This document shows, piece by piece, positions 24,101 to 32,495 of a stretch of DNA of 64,000 nt. A model generated the notes under the pieces. It searched no databases. It was not told the origin of the DNA and was given only the letters and a program-made list of their open reading frames with translations. The stretch covers positions 434,001 through 498,000 of the forward strand of contig NZ_QPKJ02000004.1 of assembly GCF_003344625.1 (NCBI RefSeq), in the 5' to 3' direction. The stretch comes from Solirubrobacter deserti. Lineage in GTDB: Bacteria > Actinomycetota > Thermoleophilia > Solirubrobacterales > Solirubrobacteraceae. Positions within the stretch are counted from its first letter, which is position 1. Each line of letters opens with the position of its first letter. A program made the translations under genes and the position numbers.

Positions 24101-24169
24101 GACGAGCCGCTCCGCACGGGCGCGTACAGCAAGACGCTGACGTACACGCTCTCGACGACGCAGCCCTAG
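21167..24169 (+). CDS. secreted M14 zinc carboxypeptidase, paralog 2
   Basis: A 1000-residue exported enzyme with AGGAGGG before the ATG and signal peptide MVGRGSLAAVAASALLLSGG ending AFA. Architecture as in paralog 1: propeptide-like domain, beta domain, inserted beta module, M14 catalytic domain with H486/E489 (HAREW), LNRNN, NNIHSYGG and E712 (SYSFETG), a chitobiase-like repeat (YYTTDGSTPTLSSRTY) and a closing Ig-like domain ending TGAYSKTLTYTLSTTQP. Several Cys pairs are added around the active site (CAPNTFQD..., CVSDVFS, CFSG ... TGTC). It is closest to paralog 3, which starts 139 bases downstream. Confidence 0.92.
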   Translation: MVGRGSLAAVAASALLLSGGNLAFAHDEIPSSDTALVEVYVNSEADVDALVSAGFDLAEYKRVEADGKIVVNIDADPGERSELRAKGFTIGRTVEDAAHREAVAAERDATREQDQVAKDLARNGVPAGGAKIDGRRAVPLPGETVIQRANRFTNYAGTFLYVEAHNKATTARRAVVNNRNVVVNDGPVQALSFSTDAGATYGDAVTMNIFNDGDVTPPVYMYHRHLIRLTAAQAAVPAGQLKVRVASASGAADEFPVTEWLGETLPPHVANYQQGFFNRYQDPTENRAQLDQLAAEFPELVTPVNLPHLSVGYQRKAQTVLGAWAGAGTTQNPLVPFTNQTGNLTAAEGARAIILTSKDWGHQGGNGISARLTAPTTADQALRVTVAGRAIVVSLATNAQGAVVSTAKDVVDAINANAAATALVTASTYRGNAGAGIPRTGETLTLRDYLNAPSHVQKGPFQQRVYRIGKHRDGSKVGVFLYCQQHAREWTTGLTCVETAERLVRNYGLDARTKELLDNVEVFVLANVNPDGAHYSMYDFNSQRRNMSNHCAPNTFQDPLARNAWGVDLNRNNGEYSRLDGYAGADSSCVSDVFSGNSEYSEPEIQNEKWVVDEFENIKFANNIHSYGGYFMWAPGAYKNDGNRTTAPAPNIGIEKYFFEAGEQILARIKEHRNTVILPERTGPIADVLYSAAGNSADDQWYRKGIISYSFETGADRFLSTSEGTTQQATGFQPCFSGLGTGGQTGTCNSNMINEGRDQAMEFASGNFGMVESAYDYAKDTTAPKTSIEFSAKQTMGEPINFRFNWDDEAAVIYYTTDGSTPTLSSRTYEAQRARGIGEVLTISALGVHDVKWMAVDIKGNQSPVQSQRLLIAADQEDGTVGGSVPATLALNVDGGSFGQFIPGVAQTYTAESTATVISTAGNATLTVADQSANKPGHLVNGAFSLAQPLQGLGVIKTWDAPVSNDRVTVTLSQAIGRDEPLRTGAYSKTLTYTLSTTQP

Positions 24170-24182
24170 TCGTCTGAGTCAA

Positions 24183-24218
24183 GGGTCCGGTCGTGGAGAT
24201 CCCTCCACGACCGGACCC
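24183..24218 (+). terminator. terminator after M14 paralog 2
   Basis: Perfect 15-bp stem GGGTCCGGTCGTGGA (24183-24197) / TCCACGACCGGACCC (24204-24218) with a 6-base loop and no U tract. Nearly the same hairpin follows paralog 3, so it was probably duplicated with the gene. Confidence 0.8.
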
Positions 24219-24237
24219 CCTGGCAGACCCTTCGCGT

Positions 24238-24249
24238 TTCTGGTCAGAT
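24238..24249 (+). promoter_or_regulatory. conserved upstream element of M14 paralog 3
   Basis: TTCTGGTCAGAT occurs 59 bases before the start of paralog 3 and again 55 bases before the start of paralog 4 (27655-27666). It lies just after the preceding terminator, where a promoter or operator would be expected. It could also be leftover duplicated DNA. Confidence 0.4.
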
Positions 24250-24307
24250 ACCACGTGGATGCTCACCGATGTGGGTGGGCGAGAGGGATTGACAGGAGGG
24301 TCTGCCC

Positions 24308-27300
24308 ATGCTTGGGAGAACGTCGCTGGCGGCGCTCGCCGCGTCAGCGTTACTGGTGTCGGGAGGAGGTCTCGCGTACGCGCACGACGGCCTCCCGGGC
24401 GGTGACTCGTCGCTGATCGAGGTCCACCTCCAGAGCGAGTGGGACATCAACGAACTCGCCGCGGACGGTTTCGACCTCGCCGAGTACAAGCGGGTTGAAG
24501 ACGACTCGATCGTCGTGGCCATCGACGCCACGCCGGCCGAGATCGGGGAGCTCAAGAAGCGCGGCTTCGGTATCGGCCGCACGATCGAGAGCCCGGAGCA
24601 CCGCGCGGCCGTCGCCGCCGAGCGCGACTACCAGCGCGAGCTCGACAACCGCGCCCGCGGGTACGCCGAGAACGGCGTGCCGAAGAGCCGGTCCGCGGTC
24701 GCCCTGCCGGGCGAGACCGTCATCCAGCGCGCCGACAAGTTCACCAACTACGCCGGCACGTTCCTGTACGTCGAGGCGCACAACAAGGCCATCAAGCGCG
24801 TCGCGGGCAGCAACACCCAGTTCACCGGCCCGACGCTCCAGATGGCGTACGCGGGCCCCGACGGCGTGTACACCCCCGCCGCGACGGCGATGCCGCGCAA
24901 CATCGACATCCAGCCGACGCCCGACGAGTACATGTACAACCGCCAGCTGATCCGGCTGACGGGCGCCGCGGCGAACATCCCGGCCGCGCAGATGACCGTC
25001 CGCGTCGCCGCGAGCTCGGGCTCCGTCGACACCTTCAAGGTCACGGAGTGGGTGGGCGATACCCTGCCGCCGCACGTCGCGGGCTACCAGAAGGGCTTCT
25101 TCAACCGCTACCAGGACCCGACCGAGAACCGCGCGCAGCTGGACAAGCTGGCCACCGACTTCCCGAACCTGGTCACGGCGGTCAACCTGCCGCACCTGAC
25201 CAACGGCTACCAGCGCAAGTCGCAGGCCATCCTGTCCGGCACCGGCGACATCGGCACGGCGCCGCCGGCCCAGTACGGCGCGCCGCTCGTCGAGTCGACG
25301 GGAGAGATCACGGCCGCCGCGCCGGTCGCCTCGATCCCGTTCGACGGGACCGCCGGTCAGCGCATCTTCGCGACCGTGGACGGCATCCCGGGCGGCACCA
25401 CGGACTTCATCTTCACGCTCAAGGATCCGGCGGGTCAGGTCATCGCCGGTCCGATCGACACGGGGACCAGCCCCGAGTTCATCACCCATCTGAACCTGCC
25501 CACGACTGGGACGTACAGATTCGAGGTCTCCGGCTACCAGGGCGCTCTCGGTGACTTCACGTTCAAGGTCCAGCCGGTCACGGTCTCGGCGGCCGAGGCC
25601 GCGGCGGGCGCGGTCGTACTCACCACCAAGGACTGGGGCCACCAGGGCGGCGACGACGTCACCGCCGAGATCAAGAACTTGGGCGCAGAGAACGCGCCGC
25701 TGTCCGTCGCCGTCACCGGCAAGGACATCATCGTCAACCTGGCGACCGACGCGTCGGGCGCGGCCACCAGCACGGCCGCGCAGGTCGTCGCCGCCATCAA
25801 CGCCTCTCCGGCGGCGTCGGCGCTCGTGAGCGCCACGACCTATCGCGGCGCCCCCGGCGCCGGCGTGGTGCAGCCCCGCGCCAAGGTCAACCTTGACGAC
25901 TTCCTCAACGCTCCCGACCACGTGACGCGCGGCCCGTTCCAGCAGCGCGTGTACCGGATCGGCTCCGTGCGGGACGGCTCCAAGGTCGGCGTGTTCCTCT
26001 ACTGCCAGCAGCACGCCCGCGAGTGGACCACGGGCCTGAGCTGCGTCGAGACCGCGGAGCGACTGGTCAAGAACTACGCGACCGATCCGCAGACGAAGAC
26101 GCTGATGGACAACGTCGAGGTCTTCATCGTGCCGAACATCAATCCTGATGGCGGCCACTACTCGATGTACGACTTCCACTCGCAGCGCCGCAACATGACC
26201 AACCACTGCCCGGCCAACACCTTCAGCGACCCGGCCGCGCGCGACGCCTGGGGCGTCGACCTGAACCGCAACAACGGCGAGTACTCGCCGTTCGACGGCT
26301 ACTTCGGCGCCGACGTGGGGGTCTGCACGAGCGATCTGTACCCCGGCCCGGGCGAGTACTCCGAGCCGGAGATCAAGAACGAGAAGTGGGTCGTGGACAG
26401 CTTCCCGAACATCAAGTTCGCGAACAACATCCACTCCTTCGGCGGCTACTTCATGTGGGCGCCGGGCGCCTACAAGGACGACGGCAACCGGACCACCGCG
26501 CCGGCGCCGAACATCGGCATCGAGAAGTACTTCTTCGAGGCCGGCGAGAAGATCCTGGCTCGCATCAAGGAGCACCGCGGCACGGTGATCCTCCCGCAGC
26601 GCACGGGCCCGATCGCCGACGTGCTCTACTCGGCCGCCGGCAACTCGGCGGACGACCAGTGGTACCGCAAGGGCGTGATCTCCTACTCGTTCGAGACGGG
26701 CGCCGACCGCTTCGTCTCGGTCGGTGGCGGCCTCGCGCAGGTCTCGACCGGCTTCCAGCCCTGCTTCGCCGGCCCGGGCACCTACGGCGGGTCCAACCCG
26801 TACTTCGGCTACGCCACCTGTGAGGACTTCCCCGAGCTCATCAACGAGGGCCGCGACCAGGCCATGGAGTTCGCCTCGGGCAACTACGGCATGGTCGAGT
26901 CCGCGTACGACTACGCGATGGACACGACGCCGCCGAAGACGTCGGTCGAGGTGTCGGCCACGGAGACCGGTGGCGACCCCGTCAACTTCCGGTTCAACTG
27001 GGACGACGAGGCCGCGGTCATCTACTACACGACCGACGGCTCCACGCCGACCCTGGCGTCGGCCAAGTACAACAACCAGCGCGCGCGCTCGATCGGCGAG
27101 GTGCTCCAGATCACCAAGCTCGGCGCGAGCGAGATCAAGTGGTTCGCCGTGGACATCAAGGGCAACCAGTCCGCGGTGCAGACCAAGCGCGTGCTCGTGG
27201 GCGCCAACGAGGAGACGGGCACCGTCAGCGGCACCGTGCCGGCCACGCTCGCGCTCTCGCTCGGGACCGCTCCGGCGTTCGAGCCGTTCGTCCCGGGTGT

Positions 27301-27589
27301 CGACATGACCTACACGGCGTCGACCAACGCCAAGGTCACGTCAACGGCCGGCGACGCGACCCTCACGGTCACGGACCCGAGCCCGACCCACACCGGCAAG
27401 CTCGTCAACGGCGCGTTCGCGTTGGCGCAGCCGCTGCAGGGCCTCGGCGTCGTCAAGACGTGGACGGGCCCGACGTCCAACGAGGACGTCCCGATCGAGT
27501 TCAAGCAGACGATCGGTCGCACCGACCCGCTGCGGACCGGGACCTACAGCAAGACGCTGACGTTCACGCTGTCCACGACGAACCCGTAG
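24308..27589 (+). CDS. secreted M14 zinc carboxypeptidase, paralog 3 (with extra PPC-like insert)
   Basis: A 1093-residue exported enzyme, AGGAGGG before the ATG, signal peptide MLGRTSLAALAASALLVSGG ending AYA. Catalytic set: H569/E572 (HAREW), LNRNN, NNIHSFGG, E796 (SYSFETG). Unlike paralogs 1 and 2 it carries an additional insert of about 100 residues (roughly 320-430; ASIPFDGTAGQRIFATVDGI ... TGTYRFEVSGYQG) resembling a bacterial pre-peptidase C-terminal (PPC) beta domain, placed before the usual inserted module. A chitobiase-like repeat and an Ig-like end (TGTYSKTLTFTLSTTNP) close the protein. Probably a substrate- or surface-binding variant of its neighbours. Confidence 0.92.
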   Translation: MLGRTSLAALAASALLVSGGGLAYAHDGLPGGDSSLIEVHLQSEWDINELAADGFDLAEYKRVEDDSIVVAIDATPAEIGELKKRGFGIGRTIESPEHRAAVAAERDYQRELDNRARGYAENGVPKSRSAVALPGETVIQRADKFTNYAGTFLYVEAHNKAIKRVAGSNTQFTGPTLQMAYAGPDGVYTPAATAMPRNIDIQPTPDEYMYNRQLIRLTGAAANIPAAQMTVRVAASSGSVDTFKVTEWVGDTLPPHVAGYQKGFFNRYQDPTENRAQLDKLATDFPNLVTAVNLPHLTNGYQRKSQAILSGTGDIGTAPPAQYGAPLVESTGEITAAAPVASIPFDGTAGQRIFATVDGIPGGTTDFIFTLKDPAGQVIAGPIDTGTSPEFITHLNLPTTGTYRFEVSGYQGALGDFTFKVQPVTVSAAEAAAGAVVLTTKDWGHQGGDDVTAEIKNLGAENAPLSVAVTGKDIIVNLATDASGAATSTAAQVVAAINASPAASALVSATTYRGAPGAGVVQPRAKVNLDDFLNAPDHVTRGPFQQRVYRIGSVRDGSKVGVFLYCQQHAREWTTGLSCVETAERLVKNYATDPQTKTLMDNVEVFIVPNINPDGGHYSMYDFHSQRRNMTNHCPANTFSDPAARDAWGVDLNRNNGEYSPFDGYFGADVGVCTSDLYPGPGEYSEPEIKNEKWVVDSFPNIKFANNIHSFGGYFMWAPGAYKDDGNRTTAPAPNIGIEKYFFEAGEKILARIKEHRGTVILPQRTGPIADVLYSAAGNSADDQWYRKGVISYSFETGADRFVSVGGGLAQVSTGFQPCFAGPGTYGGSNPYFGYATCEDFPELINEGRDQAMEFASGNYGMVESAYDYAMDTTPPKTSVEVSATETGGDPVNFRFNWDDEAAVIYYTTDGSTPTLASAKYNNQRARSIGEVLQITKLGASEIKWFAVDIKGNQSAVQTKRVLVGANEETGTVSGTVPATLALSLGTAPAFEPFVPGVDMTYTASTNAKVTSTAGDATLTVTDPSPTHTGKLVNGAFALAQPLQGLGVVKTWTGPTSNEDVPIEFKQTIGRTDPLRTGTYSKTLTFTLSTTNP

Positions 27590-27600
27590 ACACCTGGCCG

Positions 27601-27638
27601 TTGGTCCGGGCGTGGAGACATTTCCACGCCCGGACCAA
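27601..27638 (+). terminator. terminator after M14 paralog 3
   Basis: Perfect 16-bp stem TTGGTCCGGGCGTGGA (27601-27616) / TCCACGCCCGGACCAA (27623-27638), loop GACATT. It is a near-copy of the hairpin after paralog 2. Confidence 0.82.
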
Positions 27639-27654
27639 GGCGTCCACTTCCTGA

Positions 27655-27666
27655 TTCTGGTCAGAT
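27655..27666 (+). promoter_or_regulatory. conserved upstream element of M14 paralog 4
   Basis: Second copy of TTCTGGTCAGAT, 55 bases before ATG 27721 and just after the paralog 3 terminator; see 24238-24249. Confidence 0.4.
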
Positions 27667-27720
27667 CGCGCCTGGAGGGCTGTCACGTGAGTGACACCAC
27701 GAGGGATCAGGAGGATCTAC

Positions 27721-30700
27721 ATGGTTGTTAGAGGGTTAGGAGCGCTGCTCAGCGCATCGCTCGTGCTGGGGCTTGGAGCGCCGGTCGCGCTCGCGAGCTC
27801 GGAGCAGAAACTGGTGCTCGTCGAGCACTCCGAAGCGATGATCGAGGCGCTCGAGAGCAAGGGCTACGACGTCGGCTACGTGACCGACCACACCGAGGCC
27901 GCGGTGTACGTGGACGACGCGGGCGAAGCGCGCCTGCGAGCCGAGGGCTATCGCCTCGGCGACGTGGTCGCGAGCCAGCAGAACTTCGAACAGCGCAAGG
28001 CCGAGATCGCGGCGACGAAGGACGCCGAGGCGGCCGCCGCCGAGGTGGCCAAGAACGGCCTCAGCAAGTCCGCCAAGTCCAGAGGTGCGGTCAACGTCCC
28101 CGGCAAGGTCGTCATCCAGCGCTCCTACACGTTCTCGAACTACGCCGGGCGCTTCCTGTACGTCGAGGCACACAACAAGGACCACACGGACACCACCGGT
28201 CCGGCGATGTCGTTCACCTACACGGGCCCGAACGGCACGTCGCAGGTCTACAACCTGTCCAACCCCGGTCCCCAGAACGCGCCCGGCATCACGCCGGACG
28301 GCCCCGACGCGGAGATCGGCGGCAACAAGATCCGCGACACCGACGCGGGCGCGGGTGCGCAGTACATGTACCACCGCGCCCTCGTCGCGCTGCGCGGCGC
28401 GGACGCCGGCTTGCAGGCGAGCCAGATCTCGGTGCGGGTCGCCGACGCCAACGGCGCCTTCGACACAGCCACGCCGACGGAGTGGACGGGCAAGGCGCTG
28501 CCGCCGCGCGTCGCCGGGTTCCACAAGGACTTCATCACGAAGTACATGGACCCGACCGAGGTCTACAACCGCATGGACCAGCTGGCGCAGGACAACAGCG
28601 GGATCATGGAGGCCATCAACCTCCCGCATAAGACGAACGGGTACCAGCGCCAGGCGAACGTGATGCTGGAGGGCACGACGGTCAACCCGAGCGCTACCAC
28701 CGGCCTGACCCCGAACCCGTCCACCGGCAACAGCGCGGCCAACGCCGCGTCCCGCGCGCGGGCGGTCCAGCTGTTCTCGAAGGCCATGGGCCATGAGGGC
28801 GGCAACAACATCACCGCGGAGCTCAAGGCACCGCCCGCCGGCACGCTCAACGCGCCGCTGTCGGTCACCGTGACCGACGGCACGTGGGAGGAGGTCGACC
28901 CGGCCGACACGAACGCGGCCGACGGGTTCACCCGCATCCAGGTCCCGGTCAAGGACATCACGGTCAACCTGGCCACGAACGAGGCCGGCGCGGTCATCAC
29001 CACCGCCAAGCAGGTCGTGGACGCGATCAACGCCAGCCCGGCTGCGAACGCGCTCGTGACGGCGTCCACGTTCGCCGGCAACGCCGGCGACGGCGTCGTG
29101 GTGCCGACCCCGAACCGCTCGTACAACTTCCCGCTGGGCACGACCAACACAGGGCAGACGTACGCGAGCAGCCGACTGCGCCTGATGGACGGCATCCGCG
29201 GCGGCACGGTCTACTGGACCGGCAACGCCACGGCGACCCCGCCGACGCTCACCCGCAACGACGCCCGCCACGTGACCCGCGGCCCGTTCCAGCCGAAGGT
29301 CTACCGGATCGGCAAGGACCGCTCCAACAACGCGGTCGGCGTCTTCCTGTACTGCCAGCAGCACGCCCGTGAGTGGGTGACGCCGATCACGTGCGTGGAG
29401 ACCGCGCAGCGGCTGGTCACCAACTACGCGACGGACCCCACCACCAAGGAGTACGTCGACAAGCTCAACATCTTCATCCTCCCGTCGGTCAACCCCGACG
29501 GCGGCCATGCGTCCTTCCACGAGAACCCGGGCCAGCGCAAGAACCTGACCAACTACTGCTCGCCCACGGAGAACGGCGGCGGCGCCGGCTCGCGGTTCCA
29601 GTGGGGCGTCGACCTCAACCGCAACAACACGGTCGGCACCCTGTATCAGGGCTTCGACGGCGCGAGCACGCTGTGCACGAACGACGTGTTCACCGGCTTG
29701 GAGTCGGGGCCCGGTTCGGGGATCCCGCGCACGGAACCCGAGATCGCGAACGAGCACTGGGTCGCGGACACGTTCAAGGGCATCAAGTTCGCGAACAACA
29801 TCCACACCCACGGCGGCTACTTCATGTGGGCGCCGGGCGCCTACAAGGACGCCGGTCGCGAGACCCTGCCGGCGCCGAACATCGGCATCGAGAACTACTT
29901 CTTCGACGTGGCGGACACGATCCTGTCGCACATCCGCTCTTCCCGGAACACGGCGATCCTCCCGCAGCGCGTGGGGCCGATCGCCGACGTGTTGTACTCC
30001 GCGGCGGGCAATTCCTCCGACGAGGCGTACTACAAGCGCGGCATCATCGGCTACTCGTTCGAGGCGGGCGCCGAGCGCCTGTCGGTGTCGGACACCGGCG
30101 CGATCTCGCGCATCTCGGTCGGCTTCCAGCCCTGCTTCGGCGGCCCGGGCACGCACGGCGGCTTCAACGACAACAACCAGGCCGAGAGCGGCCGCTGCGT
30201 GTTCCCGAACACGAACACGCCGAACCCGTTGCTGGTCAACGAGGGCCACGACTCCACGATGGAGTTCGCCGAGGGCAACTACGGCATGATCGAGGCCGCC
30301 CTCGAGTACCACGAGGACGCCACCCCGCCGCAGACCACGATCGAGTACTCGGCCGCGCAGACGAGCGGCGAGCCGATCAACTTCCGGTTCAACTGGCTCA
30401 CCGAGCCCTCGGTCATCTACTACACGACCGACGGCTCTGACCCGGTCATCGTGCCCGACAACAAGACGACGCCGGCCGACGAGAGCTGCGCCAACACGTC
30501 GACGACGGGCACCCGTTGCTACAACAACCAGGGCCCGCGCATGCCGGGCGAGGTCCTGACGCTCGGCCTCGGCGCCCACACCGTCAAGTGGACGTCGGTC
30601 GACATCAAGGGCAACCGCGAGGCGGTCAAGTCCCAGCGGTTGCTGGTCGCGGCTGACGACGCCGAGGCTCCGGTCACCGGCACCGTCCCGGCGACGCTGG

Positions 30701-31089
30701 CGTTGTCGCTCGGCGCGTTCACGCCGTTCGACCCGTTCATCCCGGGCGTCCCGCGGGACTACACCACGTCCGCCGCCGCCGACGTCATCTCGACCGCCGG
30801 CAACGCGACGCTGTCCGTCTCCGACGGCGGCGCCAACCCGGGCCACCTGATGAACGGCACGTTCAAGATGGCCCAGCCGCTGCAGGCCTCGGCCAGCAGC
30901 ATGGGCGGCACGGCCGCCGCGGGCGGCGCGCTCGGCGCCGGCGCGCGGGCGCTCATGAACTACAGCGCGCCGGTCTCCAACGACCGGGTCACGCTGACCC
31001 TCAAGCAGCCGATCGGGACCACCGATCCGCTGCGCACGGGCACGTACAGCAAGACGCTCACGTTCACGCTGAGCACGACGAGCCCGTAG
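27721..31089 (+). CDS. secreted M14 zinc carboxypeptidase, paralog 4 (divergent)
   Basis: I chose the ATG at 27721 because AGGAGG ends six bases before it and a signal peptide follows (MVVRGLGALLSASLVLGLGA, ending ALA); an in-frame GTG at 27691 would add ten residues. The product has 1122 residues. Catalytic set: H548/E551 (HAREW), NPDGG, LNRNN, NNIHTHGG (Thr-His instead of Ser-Phe/Tyr) and E781 (GYSFEAG). It is the most divergent copy: the inserted module is enlarged (TYASSRLRLMDGIRGG ... region before HVTRGPFQPKVYRIG), the chitobiase-like repeat has a disulfide-sized insert (CANTSTTGTRC), and a Gly/Ala-rich insert precedes the final domain, which still ends TGTYSKTLTFTLSTTSP. Confidence 0.92.
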   Translation: MVVRGLGALLSASLVLGLGAPVALASSEQKLVLVEHSEAMIEALESKGYDVGYVTDHTEAAVYVDDAGEARLRAEGYRLGDVVASQQNFEQRKAEIAATKDAEAAAAEVAKNGLSKSAKSRGAVNVPGKVVIQRSYTFSNYAGRFLYVEAHNKDHTDTTGPAMSFTYTGPNGTSQVYNLSNPGPQNAPGITPDGPDAEIGGNKIRDTDAGAGAQYMYHRALVALRGADAGLQASQISVRVADANGAFDTATPTEWTGKALPPRVAGFHKDFITKYMDPTEVYNRMDQLAQDNSGIMEAINLPHKTNGYQRQANVMLEGTTVNPSATTGLTPNPSTGNSAANAASRARAVQLFSKAMGHEGGNNITAELKAPPAGTLNAPLSVTVTDGTWEEVDPADTNAADGFTRIQVPVKDITVNLATNEAGAVITTAKQVVDAINASPAANALVTASTFAGNAGDGVVVPTPNRSYNFPLGTTNTGQTYASSRLRLMDGIRGGTVYWTGNATATPPTLTRNDARHVTRGPFQPKVYRIGKDRSNNAVGVFLYCQQHAREWVTPITCVETAQRLVTNYATDPTTKEYVDKLNIFILPSVNPDGGHASFHENPGQRKNLTNYCSPTENGGGAGSRFQWGVDLNRNNTVGTLYQGFDGASTLCTNDVFTGLESGPGSGIPRTEPEIANEHWVADTFKGIKFANNIHTHGGYFMWAPGAYKDAGRETLPAPNIGIENYFFDVADTILSHIRSSRNTAILPQRVGPIADVLYSAAGNSSDEAYYKRGIIGYSFEAGAERLSVSDTGAISRISVGFQPCFGGPGTHGGFNDNNQAESGRCVFPNTNTPNPLLVNEGHDSTMEFAEGNYGMIEAALEYHEDATPPQTTIEYSAAQTSGEPINFRFNWLTEPSVIYYTTDGSDPVIVPDNKTTPADESCANTSTTGTRCYNNQGPRMPGEVLTLGLGAHTVKWTSVDIKGNREAVKSQRLLVAADDAEAPVTGTVPATLALSLGAFTPFDPFIPGVPRDYTTSAAADVISTAGNATLSVSDGGANPGHLMNGTFKMAQPLQASASSMGGTAAAGGALGAGARALMNYSAPVSNDRVTLTLKQPIGTTDPLRTGTYSKTLTFTLSTTSP

Positions 31090-31104
31090 ATCGCTCCATC
31101 GGTC

Positions 31105-31138
31105 AGCCCGTCCCGGCCCTCGGGGGCCGGGGCGGGCT
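31105..31138 (+). terminator. terminator after M14 paralog 4
   Basis: 15-bp stem AGCCCGTCCCGGCCC (31105-31119) / GGGCCGGGGCGGGCT (31124-31138) with one G-U pair and a TCGG loop; GCGCTTTGAGCCGCTTTCCTT follows. Confidence 0.75.
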
Positions 31139-31175
31139 GCGCTTTGAGCCGCTTTCCTTGTCTAGGCCATGGTGA

Positions 31176-32204
31176 GTGCGTGGCGGCCGGCACCAGCCCA
31201 ACCACGGCGTCTTCGTCGGAGAGGACCCGCTCAACTGGACGCAGGAGCCGACCGAGGACACCGAGACCTTCTATGACTCGACCGAGGCGGGCGCGAGCGT
31301 GGCGCCGGAGCTCGTCGTCGAGTTCTCGGTCACCGCGTGTCCCGCGAACTCGTACACGGCCGCGCAGGTCACGTCCGAGGACTCGGTCTACTAGTGGAAC
31401 GAGGTGCTGCTCGACGTCATCCGGGCGCACACCCCGTTGACGGGGGGGGCACGCCGCCCACCCGCATCTCGCGCGCCGCGGCGATGCTGCACGCGGCGAT
31501 CTTCGACACGATGAACTCGGCCTTCTTCGCCGAGCTCGAGGACGGCGCGACCGGCTCGCCGTCGGCCGCCGCCCAGTGCGGCTGGGAGCCGTTCGTCGTG
31601 CTTGCCGACGCCGAGCCGGACATTGACGCAGCGCAAACGACGACGACGCCGGCTGTTCGCGCTCGTCTCGGCCGGGATGGCGGACGCCGCGATCGCCGCC
31701 TGGGACCTGAAGTTCCTGACGCCCGTCGACCTGTGGCGACCGAGCACCGCCATCCACAACGCCGCCTCGGTCGGCAACGCGGGCACTCAGGCCGACACCA
31801 ACTGGCGGCCGCTGTCGCACGACCGCAACGGCGTCTCCTTCGATCCTTGCTTCCCGGCCTACGTGTCGGGCCACGCGACGTTCGGCGGCGCCTGGAGTCG
31901 CGTGCTCGAGGACGAGTTCAGCGGCACCGACTACACCAACCCGTTCCCGCTGACGCTGACGACCGAGGACCCGCACGCCACGCTGGCTCCGCCGGCCGTG
32001 GGCTTCGTGACCCGGAGCTTCGACAGCTTCACCGAAGCCGCGGAGGAGAACGCTCTCAGCCGCATCTGGCTGGGCGTCCACTATCGGATCGACGCGACCG
32101 GCGGACTCGCCACCGGGCGCAGCGTCGCGACCGATGTGGGCGCGAGTGCGCTCCGCTGGACCCAGAAGTGCGCTGGCTGGACCTGCGGGGAGGCCATCCC
32201 GTAG
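31176..32204 (+). pseudogene. decayed DNRLRE-vanadium haloperoxidase paralog
   Basis: A broken copy of the gene at 17349-19355. The tail of a DNRLRE domain (ETFYDSTEAGASVAPELVVE) runs into an in-frame TAG at 31392-31394, where the intact paralog has VYAWNN. The text continues in the same frame (WNEVLLDVIRAHTP), then shifts frame at a run of eight G (31442-31449) to GGTPPTRISRAAAM. After VLADAEPDIDAAQ roughly 200 residues are missing, and the frame returns at RLFALVSAGMADAAIAAWD. From there to 32204 the catalytic half is intact: KFLTPVDLWRP, VSGHATFGG, SRIWLGVHYR. The N-terminal part of DNRLRE and the signal peptide are also lost. It follows M14 paralog 4, just as the intact copy follows paralog 1. 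Confidence 0.85.
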
Positions 32205-32212
32205 GCCGTCTC

Positions 32213-32247
32213 CGGCCGGTTTCCCCCGCTCGGGGGGAGACCGGCCG
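32213..32247 (+). terminator. hairpin terminator after the haloperoxidase pseudogene
   Basis: 15-bp stem CGGCCGGTTTCCCCC (32213-32227) / GGGGGAGACCGGCCG (32233-32247) with one G-U pair. It was presumably the terminator of the gene while functional. Confidence 0.7.
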
Positions 32248-32495
32248 CGTGTCGGAATGAGAACACGTCGCGCCGCATCCGCGTCACCGCGCCGGAACGA
32301 AGCTCCCACGCCTACCCCCATTTCGGGGAGTTTCGTGAAGTTCTTGATCCGATCTTGAGTTCAGGCGGTACGCTGGCCCGAGCTTGAGGGCTAAAGGCGC
32401 TCGAGTGGGGAACCGATGTAGGTGGAGACCGCGCCGGGGACATCGTCTGCGGACGGTGGGCGAGGAACTTCCACTCAATCGACGTACGAGGACAC

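Noticed and set aside
21203..30846. Several antisense frames of 700-1000 codons opposite the M14 paralogs
   Set aside because: Same codon-bias effect. Similarity between them only mirrors the paralogy of the sense genes.
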